DNA from: Glycomyces buryatensis
Lineage (GTDB): Bacteria; Actinomycetota; Actinomycetes; Mycobacteriales; Micromonosporaceae
Assembly: GCF_004912275.1 (NCBI RefSeq)
Contig: NZ_STGY01000057.1
Location: 60,850 to 124,849, forward strand
Direction of reading: 5' to 3'
Length of the DNA: 64,000 nt
Under the pieces are notes generated by a model. That model searched no databases, was not told where the DNA came from, and saw only the letters and a program-made list of their open reading frames with translations. Positions 33,149-42,141 of this stretch are shown piece by piece (position 1 is the first letter of the stretch; every line of letters begins with the position of its first letter). The position numbers were made by a program, and so were the translations under genes.

Positions 33149-34276
33149 ATGACGACCATCCACACCCGCCGTCGATGGAAACTCATGTCCCTGATCGCCG
33201 CGGGAACGATCCTCCTGCTGGCCCTCGGTGCGCTCGGCGGCGCCGGATGGTACTTCTCCGGCGAGGTCATCGACGTCGACCACGGGCCCAGCGAGTTCCC
33301 GCTCTCCGTCACCGCCGTCGACGATGAGACCGTCACCCTCACCCGGGACGAGGACACCGAGAAGGCCGGCACCTGGGGACTGGCGTGGGAGGACGGCCAG
33401 GCCGTGATCGGCGACGTCCTCACCTCCGACGACGAGACCGTCACCCGATCCCTCGACACCGTGCTCTTCGGCGACCTCGCCGAGGGCACCCCCGCCCGCA
33501 TCGACACCTGGGTCTACCGCGACGACCCCAGCGCGATCGGCCTCGATTTCGAGACCGTCGACGTCCCGACCGAACTCGGAGACGCGCCCGCCTGGCTCCT
33601 CTCGGGCGAGAACCCCACCTGGGTCATCACCGTCCACGGCCGCAACGCCTCTCCTGCCGAAACGCTCCGCGCCATCGGAACCTACAACGAGCTCGGCTAC
33701 CCCGTCCTCGCCGTCACCCACCGCAATGACGAGGGCGCCCCCGCCGCGCCGAACGGGGTGCACAGTCTCGGCGAACACGAGAGCGACGACGTCGCCGACG
33801 CCGTCCGGTACGCGCTCGACAACGGCGCGGAGGACGTCATCCTGCACGGCTGGTCCATGGGAGGCGCGGTCGCCTCCACCGCCGCGCGCGCCCTCTCAGG
33901 TACCGACCAGGTCAAGGGCCTGATCCTCGACTCACCGGTCATGGACTGGAACTCGACGCTCGACATGCAGGCCGACGCCCGCGACGTCATCCCCCCGATC
34001 ACCTGGGCCGCAAAGCGAATCGTCGAACTCCGCGCCGATATCGACCTCGACGATCTCGACCAGCGGGGCTTCGCCGCCGAGTTCGACATGCCGATCCTGC
34101 TGTTCGTCGACACCGCAGACGAGACCGTCGACCACACCGCAACCCTCGAATTCGCCGAACTCCTGGAACCCGACCAGGCCACCGTCGTCACCTCCGCCTC
34201 CGGGCACACCTCCACCTGGAACGAGGACCCGGACGCCTACGCCCAGGCCCTGGAGGCCTACCTGACCACGCTCTGA
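33149..34276 (+). CDS. Membrane-anchored alpha/beta hydrolase
   Basis: A protein of 375 residues. A single helix at about 13-35 places the rest outside or at the membrane. An acidic beta-rich region at 40-140 precedes the hydrolase domain: the oxyanion turn VITVHGRNAS near 160, nucleophile elbow HGWSMGGAVAS near 232, acid in FVDTADETVD near 318 and His in SGHTSTWNED near 352. This N-terminal layout recurs in actinobacterial surface hydrolases of unknown substrate. A short ribosome site GAGGAACGCCCGC precedes the ATG. Confidence 0.85.
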   Translation: MTTIHTRRRWKLMSLIAAGTILLLALGALGGAGWYFSGEVIDVDHGPSEFPLSVTAVDDETVTLTRDEDTEKAGTWGLAWEDGQAVIGDVLTSDDETVTRSLDTVLFGDLAEGTPARIDTWVYRDDPSAIGLDFETVDVPTELGDAPAWLLSGENPTWVITVHGRNASPAETLRAIGTYNELGYPVLAVTHRNDEGAPAAPNGVHSLGEHESDDVADAVRYALDNGAEDVILHGWSMGGAVASTAARALSGTDQVKGLILDSPVMDWNSTLDMQADARDVIPPITWAAKRIVELRADIDLDDLDQRGFAAEFDMPILLFVDTADETVDHTATLEFAELLEPDQATVVTSASGHTSTWNEDPDAYAQALEAYLTTL

Positions 34277-34366
34277 CCGGGCTCCAGTCGGTCGACGGAT
34301 GCCACCCCAGTCATGCCGTCCGTAGCTTGGCTCGTGGAAACACCGCCACATGACTTGGAGGCCTTC

Positions 34367-35548
34367 ATGACCACGGCACAGGCTTGGATCCGCGACCACG
34401 CGCAGTCCCTGAACGACAAGCGACCCGTATACGCGGCAGCGAAAGACGCCGTCATCGTCGCCATCGGCGAGAACACCCGCGAGTCGGCCGAGATCGACCG
34501 GCACCGCATCGACCTCACGAAGAACCTGGTGGAAGCGGCCGGCTTCCGGATCATCGTGATCCCCGACAGCGCCAACGTCGCCGAACGCATGGACGAGTAC
34601 GTGCTCGGGAAGCGCTCCGACCTGCACGACGTGGTGCTGTCGGGCTGGCTGCCCAACCGGACCGAAGCGACGGCGGACCTGCTCCAGTGGGCCCGCGGAT
34701 TCAACGAACAGCAGGTGGAGTCGCCCGTCCGCATCATCGGCAACGGTCCGAGGCAGATCGAACCGCCCGACTACGACCAGATCGCCGCGTATGCCGACCA
34801 GGTCGATCCGGCAGCGGCCCGACGCATCCGCGAACACTACGACGTCATCCGCACGGCGCACGAGGTCAACGAGCACATTCAGACGCACCAGGGAATCCAC
34901 CCCGGACGCCCGTTCGCCGAACTGGCACACGAGGCCCTCGACCTGGTGCGGGGACTCCCCGACGGGGAGTCGAAAGCGGCGACCCTCGCCCTGGCCGAAG
35001 CGACCAGGGACTTCCACGGGAACTCGTTCGCGGCCAAGCCCGATCTCGGGGAGTTGTCGCAGGGCATTGCCGACCGGATCGTCACCGCGCATGAGGAGAC
35101 CGGGCAGAAGGTCATCTACTTCGACGGCTTCGCGCTGACGGGCGTCATGTCCAACGTGGACGTGGCAGTGAACGCGGGGAATCCGTTCGCCACCCCGGGA
35201 CACCTGCTGCGGGAGCGATACGGGAACGCGTACGTCTCGGTGCTCCTGGCGTTCGGGCACGGGACCATCCGCGACGGCCTGGTCATCCCGGAACCGAGTG
35301 AGGGATACGTGGAGCGAGCGCTGGCCGACAGCGGCGCCGGCGAAGTCCTATTGCCCTTCAGGGACAGTGGAGGCGAATGGCCCGATACGGCAAGCAGACT
35401 GCGGATCATCGCCGGCGTGTACGACCCGGACGAGGACGACAAGCACGGCATCGACCTCCCGTCCCTGCGGCAGTCGGCGGACTTCCTCGGCTCCATCGAG
35501 GTCATCAGCCAGACGCGGCCCTTCGCCATCGCGAGGCCGCTCGCTTAG
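34367..35548 (+). CDS. Erythromycin esterase family protein, key His altered
   Basis: A protein of 393 residues of the erythromycin esterase fold. IVAIGENTRESAEI near residue 32, HDVVLSGWLPNRTEATADLLQW near 86, SPVRIIGNGP near 122, VIYFDGFALTGVM near 248 and FGHGTIRDG near 296 follow the family order. In characterised Ere enzymes a GExxH motif supplies a catalytic histidine; here the position reads GENTR (Arg38). The enzyme may be inactive on macrolides or use another base. ATG 34367 has GGAGG 6 bases upstream. No resistance context is present. Confidence 0.78.
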   Translation: MTTAQAWIRDHAQSLNDKRPVYAAAKDAVIVAIGENTRESAEIDRHRIDLTKNLVEAAGFRIIVIPDSANVAERMDEYVLGKRSDLHDVVLSGWLPNRTEATADLLQWARGFNEQQVESPVRIIGNGPRQIEPPDYDQIAAYADQVDPAAARRIREHYDVIRTAHEVNEHIQTHQGIHPGRPFAELAHEALDLVRGLPDGESKAATLALAEATRDFHGNSFAAKPDLGELSQGIADRIVTAHEETGQKVIYFDGFALTGVMSNVDVAVNAGNPFATPGHLLRERYGNAYVSVLLAFGHGTIRDGLVIPEPSEGYVERALADSGAGEVLLPFRDSGGEWPDTASRLRIIAGVYDPDEDDKHGIDLPSLRQSADFLGSIEVISQTRPFAIARPLA

Positions 35549-35645
35549 AGGTCGAGCGCATCACGCCAACCGGAATTTGCCGTTTCCGCAAGAATCTTGG
35601 CGTGGGGCCGACCCGAGGGGCAGGCTGGCCAAGGAGGTGGTCGCC

Positions 35646-36263
35646 TTGGGCGAACAGACAGAGACGAATGAGGAAGCGGACGCCCGGCAGTGGGAGGAGC
35701 GGTACCGCGGCCAGGACCGGCTCTTCAGTGGCGAGCCGAACGGCACGCTGGTGGCCGAGGTGTCCGGGATGTCGCCGGGAAGCGCGCTCGACGTGGGCTG
35801 CGGCGAGGGCGCGGATGCGCTGTGGCTCGCCGGCCGCGGCTGGCGGACCACCGGGATCGACGTGTCCGAGACCGCGCTGCGGCGCGCGGACGAGTCGGAC
35901 CCGAACCGCGGCGTGACCTGGACGCGCACCAACGTGCTCGCCACACCGCCGGTCGGCCGCTACGACCTCGTGTCCGTCCACTATTTCCCGCTCCGGCACC
36001 CGCGCGACGAGGCCGCAGTGCGCGGACTGCTCGACGCCGTCGCGCCCGGCGGCACGCTGCTGTTCGTCGGCCACGCCTCGGCCGACCTGGTAAAGCACAC
36101 CGACATCGACCCCGGCGACTACTACCAGCCCGACGACGTGGCGGGACTGCTCGGCGACGGCTGGACCGTCCTCGTCAACGAGACGCGGCCACGCACCCGG
36201 CCCGGACCGCCGGGAACCCACCACACCCGCGACGCCGTCCTGCGCGTGGTTCGCGCGCGATGA
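35646..36263 (+). CDS. Class I SAM-dependent methyltransferase
   Basis: A methyltransferase of 205 residues resembling the TehB/thiopurine-type and tellurite-resistance group in length. ADARQWEERYRGQDRLFSGEPN opens it, motif I is ALDVGCGEGADALWLA near residue 45, TTGIDVSETALRRA follows, and YDLVSVHYFPLRHP near 102 is motif II. The start is TTG 35646, because AAGGAGG stands 8 bases upstream; the longer in-frame ATG would cover the previous gene. The acceptor is unknown. Confidence 0.85.
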   Translation: MGEQTETNEEADARQWEERYRGQDRLFSGEPNGTLVAEVSGMSPGSALDVGCGEGADALWLAGRGWRTTGIDVSETALRRADESDPNRGVTWTRTNVLATPPVGRYDLVSVHYFPLRHPRDEAAVRGLLDAVAPGGTLLFVGHASADLVKHTDIDPGDYYQPDDVAGLLGDGWTVLVNETRPRTRPGPPGTHHTRDAVLRVVRAR

Positions 36264-36340
36264 CGCCACCGCGATCGGCGACGGCGGCCGTGGACGCGCC
36301 AGGGCCGGCCTTGCCTGTCCGCCGACACCCTGATGGGGGA

Positions 36341-37474
36341 TTACCGATGCGGAGTGCCGTCTGAGGTCAAGCAGAGGACCGGGATCCGTTGGACCAGGTT
36401 ATTGGCGAAGCCGCCCCGGTTCCAGGGTTGGCTCAGCGGTTGCGTATTGCCATCGGCGTCGGTGGCTCGTGCGCTCAGGTGGTGTTCGCCGGGCTCGGCC
36501 GTCCACTCGAATCGCCACCGGGTCCATCCCCAGCGGTGGGTCGTGCCGTCCAGGTCGGTCTCGTGCCGGGTGCGCCCGTCGTCCGTGGTGATCTCGACCG
36601 ACTCCACCGGTGCCGTACCGGACCAGGCGCGCCCTTCCAGGCTCACGGGACCAGGCCGAACCACTCGTGCCCGGGACATGAAGTCGGGGAAGCCGGGAGG
36701 GATCACCAGGGCGCGCGGCGCGATCGCAGTGACCGGCTCGCCGGCCTCCTCTGGTTCCTGTCTGATTCGATAGGCCACTGCCTGTTGGAAACCGGTGAAC
36801 GGGGTGGCGGTGACGGTGATCTCGTGAAGCCACTTGACGTGCGCCATGCCGTACCAACCGGGGACGATCAGGCGCAGTGGTCGTCCGTGCTGCGGTGGCA
36901 GCGGGGCACCGTTCATGGCATAGGCGACTAGGATTTCGGGTTCTTCGCCCGCCGCCACCCCGAGCGGGAGTGCCCGCTGGTAGTCCTGCTCGACGCCCCG
37001 CTCCACGCCGTGGTCAGCGCCGGTGAAGACCACGTCGACGGCGCCGTCCTCGATCCCGGCCTCGGCGAGCAGAACGCGCAGCGGCACCCCCGTCCAGTCA
37101 GCGGTGCCGACGGCCTCCACCAGCCACGGCTGGCTCACCGGCCGAGGCTCCAGCCTGGCCCGCCCGTTGCCGGCGCACTCCATGGTGACGCGAGTGGTCA
37201 CGGCCGGAAATGCCCGAAGATCGTCCATTCCCCACCGAAGCGGCCTATGGACATGGCCGCCCATCGTCAACGCCCAGGAGGTGTCCTCGGGGACGTAGGG
37301 GATGTCGTAGTGGGTGAGGACGTAGTGAAGTCCCGGCGGGGTGACGTCATAGCGCAGCGCCTCCAGCGGAAGGCCGTGGTTGCGGGTCGCGAGTGCCAGT
37401 TCGTCCCGGCCGATGCCTTCCCCTGCCTGGGCCAGCCGAGCAGGCGTGCTCACGTCCTCTAGTTCACGACTCAT
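36341..37474 (-). CDS. Molybdopterin-dependent sulfite oxidase-family protein
   Basis: A SUOX-fold oxidoreductase of 377 residues. The Moco domain has FPAVTTRVTMECAGNGR near residue 88, whose cysteine binds molybdenum, VGTADWTGVPLRVLLAEAG near 121 and LIVPGWYGMAHVKWLHEI near 202. Residues 270-365 form the C-terminal Mo-co dimerisation domain (ARVVRPGPVSLEGRAWSG). No heme domain or Tat signal is visible, so it is a cytoplasmic SorA-like or YedY-related member. It oxidises sulfite or reduces oxidised thioethers; the donor is unknown. Confidence 0.9.
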   Translation of the reverse strand: MSRELEDVSTPARLAQAGEGIGRDELALATRNHGLPLEALRYDVTPPGLHYVLTHYDIPYVPEDTSWALTMGGHVHRPLRWGMDDLRAFPAVTTRVTMECAGNGRARLEPRPVSQPWLVEAVGTADWTGVPLRVLLAEAGIEDGAVDVVFTGADHGVERGVEQDYQRALPLGVAAGEEPEILVAYAMNGAPLPPQHGRPLRLIVPGWYGMAHVKWLHEITVTATPFTGFQQAVAYRIRQEPEEAGEPVTAIAPRALVIPPGFPDFMSRARVVRPGPVSLEGRAWSGTAPVESVEITTDDGRTRHETDLDGTTHRWGWTRWRFEWTAEPGEHHLSARATDADGNTQPLSQPWNRGGFANNLVQRIPVLCLTSDGTPHR

Positions 37475-37637
37475 GCTCGGATTTTAACGTCGGGCGGCAT
37501 TGCGCGTGTCGAGGTTGACGCCCACGGGAAGATCGGGGTTCCGGCGAACCGGCTCGATCAGCAGGCGCAACGTCTTCGGCTGGGGTCGTACCGACGAACG
37601 GAACCGCGTACCGAGATCCCCTGCCGGCACCCCGCGA

Positions 37638-37666
37638 TTGACAGATGTTGATATGACCCATACCAT
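37638..37666 (+). promoter_or_regulatory. Xylanase promoter
   Basis: TTGACA (37638-37643), a 17-base spacer and TACCAT (37661-37666) form a good sigma-70-type promoter. Paired operators follow directly downstream. Confidence 0.6.
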
Positions 37667-37681
37667 GGCACCACTCTCATT

Positions 37682-37712
37682 CGGAAGTTTCATGAAATCC
37701 TCGAAACTTTCG
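37682..37712. promoter_or_regulatory. Paired xylanase-type operators (CGAAANTTTCG)
   Basis: CGAAACTTTCG at 37702-37712 is a perfect 5+1+5 palindrome. CGGAAGTTTCA at 37682-37692 matches 9 of 11. The centres are 20 bases apart, two helical turns. GAAANTTTC inverted repeats are known upstream of Streptomyces xylanase genes. Lying just after the -10, they would block elongation or initiation. Confidence 0.65.
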
Positions 37713-37752
37713 GAACCCCGTGATCCCTCCTCCTCAATGGAGCTGCAAAGCC

Positions 37753-39702
37753 ATGGAACGTCAACCCCGAGCGCGGCATCGGCGCCTGCGCGCCCTCGCC
37801 GCCGGAACCGGAGTACTGCTCCTGTCAGCGGTACTAGCCTTCGCCCAGCCCGCTTCGGCCCAGGACGACGGCACCGAACTCGTCCCGCCGGGCGTAGAAC
37901 CGGACATCCCCTCACTCCAGGACGTCCTCGCCGACGACTTCCGCATCGGCGCCGCGATCGACGCCCGCGACATCGCCGACCCCTCGGCACAGCTGCTCGG
38001 CAAGCACTTCAACCAGATCACCGCCGAGAACCACATGAAGCCCGACGCGATCCAACCGACCGAGGGCGACTTCACCTTCGACGCGGCCGACGAGCTCGTC
38101 GACTACGCCGAAGCGAACGGCATGGAGACCTACGGCCACACCATCCTGTGGCACAGCCAGGTCCCCGATTGGTGGTTCCAGTACCCCGAAGGGCACGCCG
38201 AAGCCGGCGAACCGCTCGGCAGCTCCGATGAGGACCGCCAGATCATGCTCGACCGCCTCGAAGCGCACGCCGGAGCCCTCGCCGAGCACTACGGCGACCG
38301 CATCTGGGCCTGGGACGTGGTCAACGAGGTCATCAGCGACAACAACGCCGAGATCCACCGCCACAGCCGCTGGTACGAGATCTTCGAAGGCCCCGAATAC
38401 GTCTCGCACGCCTTCCGCATCGCCCGCGAGCAGTTCGACGCCGTCGGCGCCACCGACGTCAAGCTGTTCATCAACGACTACGGCACCGAGAACCCCGGCA
38501 AGCGCGACAACCTGTACAACCTGGTCGCGGACATGATCGCCGACGGCGTCCCCGTCGACGGCGTCGGCCACCAGACCCACATCAGTCTCAACACCTCCAT
38601 CGACCATGTCGAGCAGAGCATCGAGAAGTTCGCCGGACTCGGCGTCCTCCAATCGGTGACCGAACTCGACGTCGCCATCGGCGCCCCCGGCGAGGGCGAG
38701 GAGTTCCCGCAGTACGAGGCCCGCCTCATCGAACAGGGCCACTACTACCGCGACCTGTTCGCGATGTACCGCGAACACGCCGACCAGCTCGAATCGGTGA
38801 CCGTCTGGGGCCTGCACGACGGCCGCTCCTGGCTGCGGAGCCTCACCGAGCCCCGGCCACTGGAGAGCCCCTTGCCCTTCAGCGACCAACTCCGGTCCAA
38901 ATGGGCCTACTGGGGCATCGTCGACCCCGGCCGCCTCCCCGAAATCCCCGAGGAAGAGGAACCCGACTACGCCCGAGTGCAAGTGCCGCTGGCCGACACG
39001 GCACCCGAGATCGACGGGGACAAGGACACGGCCTGGGACGAAGCCTCCACGGTCGCAACCGAAGTCAATGTGGAGGGCGGCGAGGACGGCGCCAAGGCCG
39101 AGGTGTCCCTGCTCTGGGACGAGACGGCGCTCTACGCCCTGTTCGAGGTGACCGACCCGCAGCTCGACGAGAGCAGCGCGAACCCCTGGGAGCAGGACTC
39201 GGTCGAACTGTTCCTCAACCCCGGCAACGCCAAAGAGGGCGGCTACGGCGTGGCAGACGGCCAGTACCGCGTCAGCTTCACCAACGTGGTCTCCCTGGGA
39301 GGCAACGGACCCGACGCGGGCGAGATCACCAGTGCCGCCGCGACCACGAGCACCGGTTACCGGGTGGAGATCGCGATCGCGCTGGCCGGGGAGCATGCCG
39401 AGGTCGGTGCCGAGCATGGACTGGAGCTCCAGGTCAACGACGGCACCGATGGGGTCCGCACCGCCGTGCACTCCTGGTACGACCCGACCGGCCAGTCCTG
39501 GAGCACCAACGCGAACTGGGGCATCGCCGAGCTGGTCGAGGAGGTTGAGGACGGCAACGGCAACGGCAACGGTGACGGAAAACTGCCGACCACCGGCGCC
39601 GGCCTGACCATCGCCATCGCCTCGGCGGCGGTCCTGGCCGCGGCCGGCGTGACGGCCCTCATGCTCGTGCGCCGCCGCGCGGCCGCGAACTGGGGCGAAT
39701 GA
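37753..39702 (+). CDS. GH10 endo-1,4-beta-xylanase with CBM9 and LPTTG anchor
   Basis: A surface xylanase of 649 residues. Signal peptide 1-36 ends ASA. The GH10 domain at 50-400 has the acid/base Glu192 in WDVVNEV and nucleophile Glu304 in TELDVAIG, with WHSQVPDWW near 133. Residues 410-600 form a CBM9-like module (PEIDGDKDTAWDEAS, WEQDSVELFLNPGN). An Asn/Gly linker leads to LPTTG at 611-615, a hydrophobic helix and VRRRAA, a sortase-sorting signal. It should cut xylan while fixed to the wall. ATG 37753 has GGAG 10 bases upstream. The promoter carries two xylanase-type operators. Confidence 0.93.
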   Translation: MERQPRARHRRLRALAAGTGVLLLSAVLAFAQPASAQDDGTELVPPGVEPDIPSLQDVLADDFRIGAAIDARDIADPSAQLLGKHFNQITAENHMKPDAIQPTEGDFTFDAADELVDYAEANGMETYGHTILWHSQVPDWWFQYPEGHAEAGEPLGSSDEDRQIMLDRLEAHAGALAEHYGDRIWAWDVVNEVISDNNAEIHRHSRWYEIFEGPEYVSHAFRIAREQFDAVGATDVKLFINDYGTENPGKRDNLYNLVADMIADGVPVDGVGHQTHISLNTSIDHVEQSIEKFAGLGVLQSVTELDVAIGAPGEGEEFPQYEARLIEQGHYYRDLFAMYREHADQLESVTVWGLHDGRSWLRSLTEPRPLESPLPFSDQLRSKWAYWGIVDPGRLPEIPEEEEPDYARVQVPLADTAPEIDGDKDTAWDEASTVATEVNVEGGEDGAKAEVSLLWDETALYALFEVTDPQLDESSANPWEQDSVELFLNPGNAKEGGYGVADGQYRVSFTNVVSLGGNGPDAGEITSAAATTSTGYRVEIAIALAGEHAEVGAEHGLELQVNDGTDGVRTAVHSWYDPTGQSWSTNANWGIAELVEEVEDGNGNGNGDGKLPTTGAGLTIAIASAAVLAAAGVTALMLVRRRAAANWGE

Positions 39703-39738
39703 GTGGTGACAGGCCCCGCCTGAACCACAACTGAGGTG

Positions 39739-39767
39739 ACGGGACCGCAGCGACAACGCGGTCCCGT
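39739..39767 (+). terminator. Terminator after xylanase gene
   Basis: ACGGGACCGC and its complement form a 10-bp stem with a 9-base loop, 37 bases after the stop. Confidence 0.65.
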
Positions 39768-39912
39768 TCGCCCCGTCCTGCCTCAGCCGCTTCGCGATCG
39801 TCCCGCCGGACCGTTCCCGCCGCTGTGCACGGTCTCGCGGCAACCCCTGTCGTGCCTCGTCGGAGGTACACTGTCGACACTCATCCCTTGCCGCGAGACA
39901 GGAAATCCCCTC

Positions 39913-40869
39913 ATGAGAGCCGTCTTCCAAGATCGGTACGGGTCAGCCGATCTCATCACCGTCCGCGACCTCCCGGACCCGGTCCCCGCAGACGACGAGA
40001 TCCTGATCCAGGTCCGGGCCTCCTCCCTGAACGGATCGGATCGCGAGAACCTCGCCGGTCGGCCCTTCTACGCGCGCAGCCACGGTCTGCGGCGCCCCCA
40101 CAACCCCGTGCCGGGATCGGACGTCGCCGGAGTCGTGGCGGCGGTCGGGAGTTCGGTGACAGAGTACGAGCCGGGCGACGAGGTGTTCGGTGAACTGGCC
40201 GGCTACCGCGGCGCCCTCGCCGAGTACGTCGCGACCTCGCCGAAGCTCCTCGCCCGCAAGCCGCCCAGTCTGTCCTTCCTGGATGCGGCCGCGATCCCCC
40301 AGGCCGGTTGCATCGCGTTGCGGGCCACGCAGGGCGTTCGCCAAGGTGACCGGGTGCTGGTCAATGGCGGGGGCGGAACCGGCGGCGCACTCGTGATCGC
40401 ACTCGCTAAACACTTCGGCGCCGAGGTCACGGCGGTGGACCGCGCGGACAAGGCGGGCCACCTGCTGCGAGTCGGCGCCGATGAGACGATCGCCTTCGAG
40501 GACCAGGACTGGGCCGATCAGCGCGACCGCTACGACCGCATCATCGACCTCGTGGCACACCGCTCGCCTCTTCGCGTCCACCGCGCGCTGCGCCCAGATG
40601 GGAGCTACTTCATGGTCGGTGGGCACACTCGGGTGCTGGTCGGGACGCTCACCGCCCGACCGTGGATCCGCTTGACGACCAGGAAACTGGTCAAGGTGCT
40701 GGTGGTGTGGCAGTCCCGCGCCGACCTGGAGGCGGTCACCGCCCTGATCGCCGACGCCGCCGCCCTTCCCGTAATCGACCGGATCTACCCCTTGGAGGAG
40801 GCGCCCGCGGCGTTCGCGAGGCTCGCCGCCGAGCACCATCAGGGAAAGATCGTCATCGAGGTCTCGTAG
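39913..40869 (+). CDS. Zinc-less NAD(P)-dependent alcohol dehydrogenase/quinone reductase
   Basis: A medium-chain dehydrogenase/reductase of 318 residues of the quinone-oxidoreductase branch. VPGSDVAGVVAAVG near residue 65, GDEVFGELAGYRGALAEY near 88 and the NADPH motif VLVNGGGGTGGALVIALAK near 147 are typical; the catalytic zinc cysteines are absent. It is predicted to reduce quinones or enones. ATG 39913 has AGGAAA upstream; the frame before it reads as no protein. It overlaps the convergent MFS gene end by 17 bases. Confidence 0.88.
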   Translation: MRAVFQDRYGSADLITVRDLPDPVPADDEILIQVRASSLNGSDRENLAGRPFYARSHGLRRPHNPVPGSDVAGVVAAVGSSVTEYEPGDEVFGELAGYRGALAEYVATSPKLLARKPPSLSFLDAAAIPQAGCIALRATQGVRQGDRVLVNGGGGTGGALVIALAKHFGAEVTAVDRADKAGHLLRVGADETIAFEDQDWADQRDRYDRIIDLVAHRSPLRVHRALRPDGSYFMVGGHTRVLVGTLTARPWIRLTTRKLVKVLVVWQSRADLEAVTALIADAAALPVIDRIYPLEEAPAAFARLAAEHHQGKIVIEVS

Positions 40870-42082
40870 CAGTGAGCATGACGTCGGGGGCTTCGTCGGT
40901 GTCGCGTCGGCGGGCGGCCAGTGCCAGCAGGAGCAGCATCAGCGGGATCGGCAGCAGGAACGCCTCGCGCAGCCCGATCCCGCTGTCCAACCAGCCGAGC
41001 GCGGTCGGTGCGGTGAGGACCGCCGCTCCGGACGCCAGCGACCCGATCGAGGCAGAGTGCCGCGCCGTCAGCCCGGGCGTGGATACCAAGCGCGCCAGCA
41101 TGACCGGATAGAGCGGGGCGATGCCGACGCTCGCGATCGCGATGCCCGCGGCCACCGTGGCCGCGTCCTGACCGATATAGACGAGCGCCGTCCCGACCAT
41201 CGTCGTCACCGCGGCGGCCGCCACCGCCCAGGAACGGTCCACGAACCGTGGCGCGATGAACCGGCCCGCGGCCATGCCGATGCCGAACACCGCCCCGAGC
41301 GCCGACGCGGTGCCAAGGGCGACACCGGTATCGGCCAGCCGGGCCACCGCCCAGACCACGAAGCAGAATTCGCACCCCACCGCCAGCACGATGCGCAGCC
41401 AGCCCAGAAACGACGGCCCGAACGACGGACGCGAACGCGCCGCGGGCCCCTCGCCCGACGAGGCCACCGACCGCCAGGCGAACCCCGCGAGCAGCACCGG
41501 GACCGGAAGCAGCAGAGCTAGCCGACCCGGCTGGCCCAGCGATTCGAGCGCCCCGTACGCCAGCGGTGCCGCCACCCCGGCGGCACTGGCCACACCCACG
41601 GCGATCGACAGCCGCCGTGCCGCACCGGGACCGCGCAGCAGCGCCGGGGTCGTCAGCGCGACCACCGCACTGCCGAGGCCGACCAGGACCGAGCCGGCCC
41701 CGGCGATCGGCAGGGCCGGAGTGAGGGCCATAGCGGTGGCCCCGATGCACATGGCCAGCAGGGCGACCCGAAGTATTCGCCCGGCGCCGAGCCTGAGCAC
41801 GGCCGGTCCGGCGATGGCGGCGAGCACCAGGCCGATGCCGAACGTGGAGGTCACCCACACCAGCCCGCCGCGCGGCCGACCGAGCTCGGCGGCCAGCCCG
41901 GCCAGGTAGGGCCCGAAGCAGGCCACCGAGTAGCCGAGCCCGATCTGGGCGACGGTGACGATGCGGCGCGTCCGCGGATCGGGCTCGGGGGATGACTCCA
42001 GTACCGGCGTAGCGGGACTGGTGGTCTCCCCGTCTGCGTCCACATCCAGCAGGACGGTTTCGGGGTTGTTGTAGCTTCGCAT
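40853..42082 (-). CDS. MFS transporter
   Basis: A major facilitator protein of 409 residues with twelve hydrophobic helices from about residue 40. The N-terminal 35 residues are acidic and cytoplasmic. GLVWVTSTFGIGLVLAAI and the GRFIAPRFVDRSW loop between helices 8 and 9 fit sugar or drug exporters of the YbjJ/fucose-type group. Start ATG 42082 follows a weak GGAGGG. It is divergent from a ROK regulator with a palindrome in the 59-base gap, so it is likely controlled by that ROK protein and may move a sugar. Confidence 0.88.
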   Translation of the reverse strand: MRSYNNPETVLLDVDADGETTSPATPVLESSPEPDPRTRRIVTVAQIGLGYSVACFGPYLAGLAAELGRPRGGLVWVTSTFGIGLVLAAIAGPAVLRLGAGRILRVALLAMCIGATAMALTPALPIAGAGSVLVGLGSAVVALTTPALLRGPGAARRLSIAVGVASAAGVAAPLAYGALESLGQPGRLALLLPVPVLLAGFAWRSVASSGEGPAARSRPSFGPSFLGWLRIVLAVGCEFCFVVWAVARLADTGVALGTASALGAVFGIGMAAGRFIAPRFVDRSWAVAAAAVTTMVGTALVYIGQDAATVAAGIAIASVGIAPLYPVMLARLVSTPGLTARHSASIGSLASGAAVLTAPTALGWLDSGIGLREAFLLPIPLMLLLLALAARRRDTDEAPDVMLTATRPR

Positions 42083-42100
42083 GAAGCCCTCCGGGGGAAT

Positions 42101-42125
42101 ATTAAACTCGTAAGACGAGAATAAT
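42101..42125. promoter_or_regulatory. Palindrome between MFS and ROK genes
   Basis: ATTA-AA-CTCGT-AAG-ACGAG-AA-TAAT: the CTCGT/ACGAG core and outer ATTA/TAAT pair perfectly, with an unpaired AA on each side. It occupies the short divergent promoter region and is the probable ROK operator. Confidence 0.65.
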
Positions 42126-42141
42126 AGGTGGAGGCACCCCG

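Noticed and set aside
37912..39930. 672-codon minus-strand frame across the xylanase
   Set aside because: It is the complementary frame of a GC-biased gene, with Val/Gly/Asp-rich nonsense; the plus strand has full GH10 motifs.
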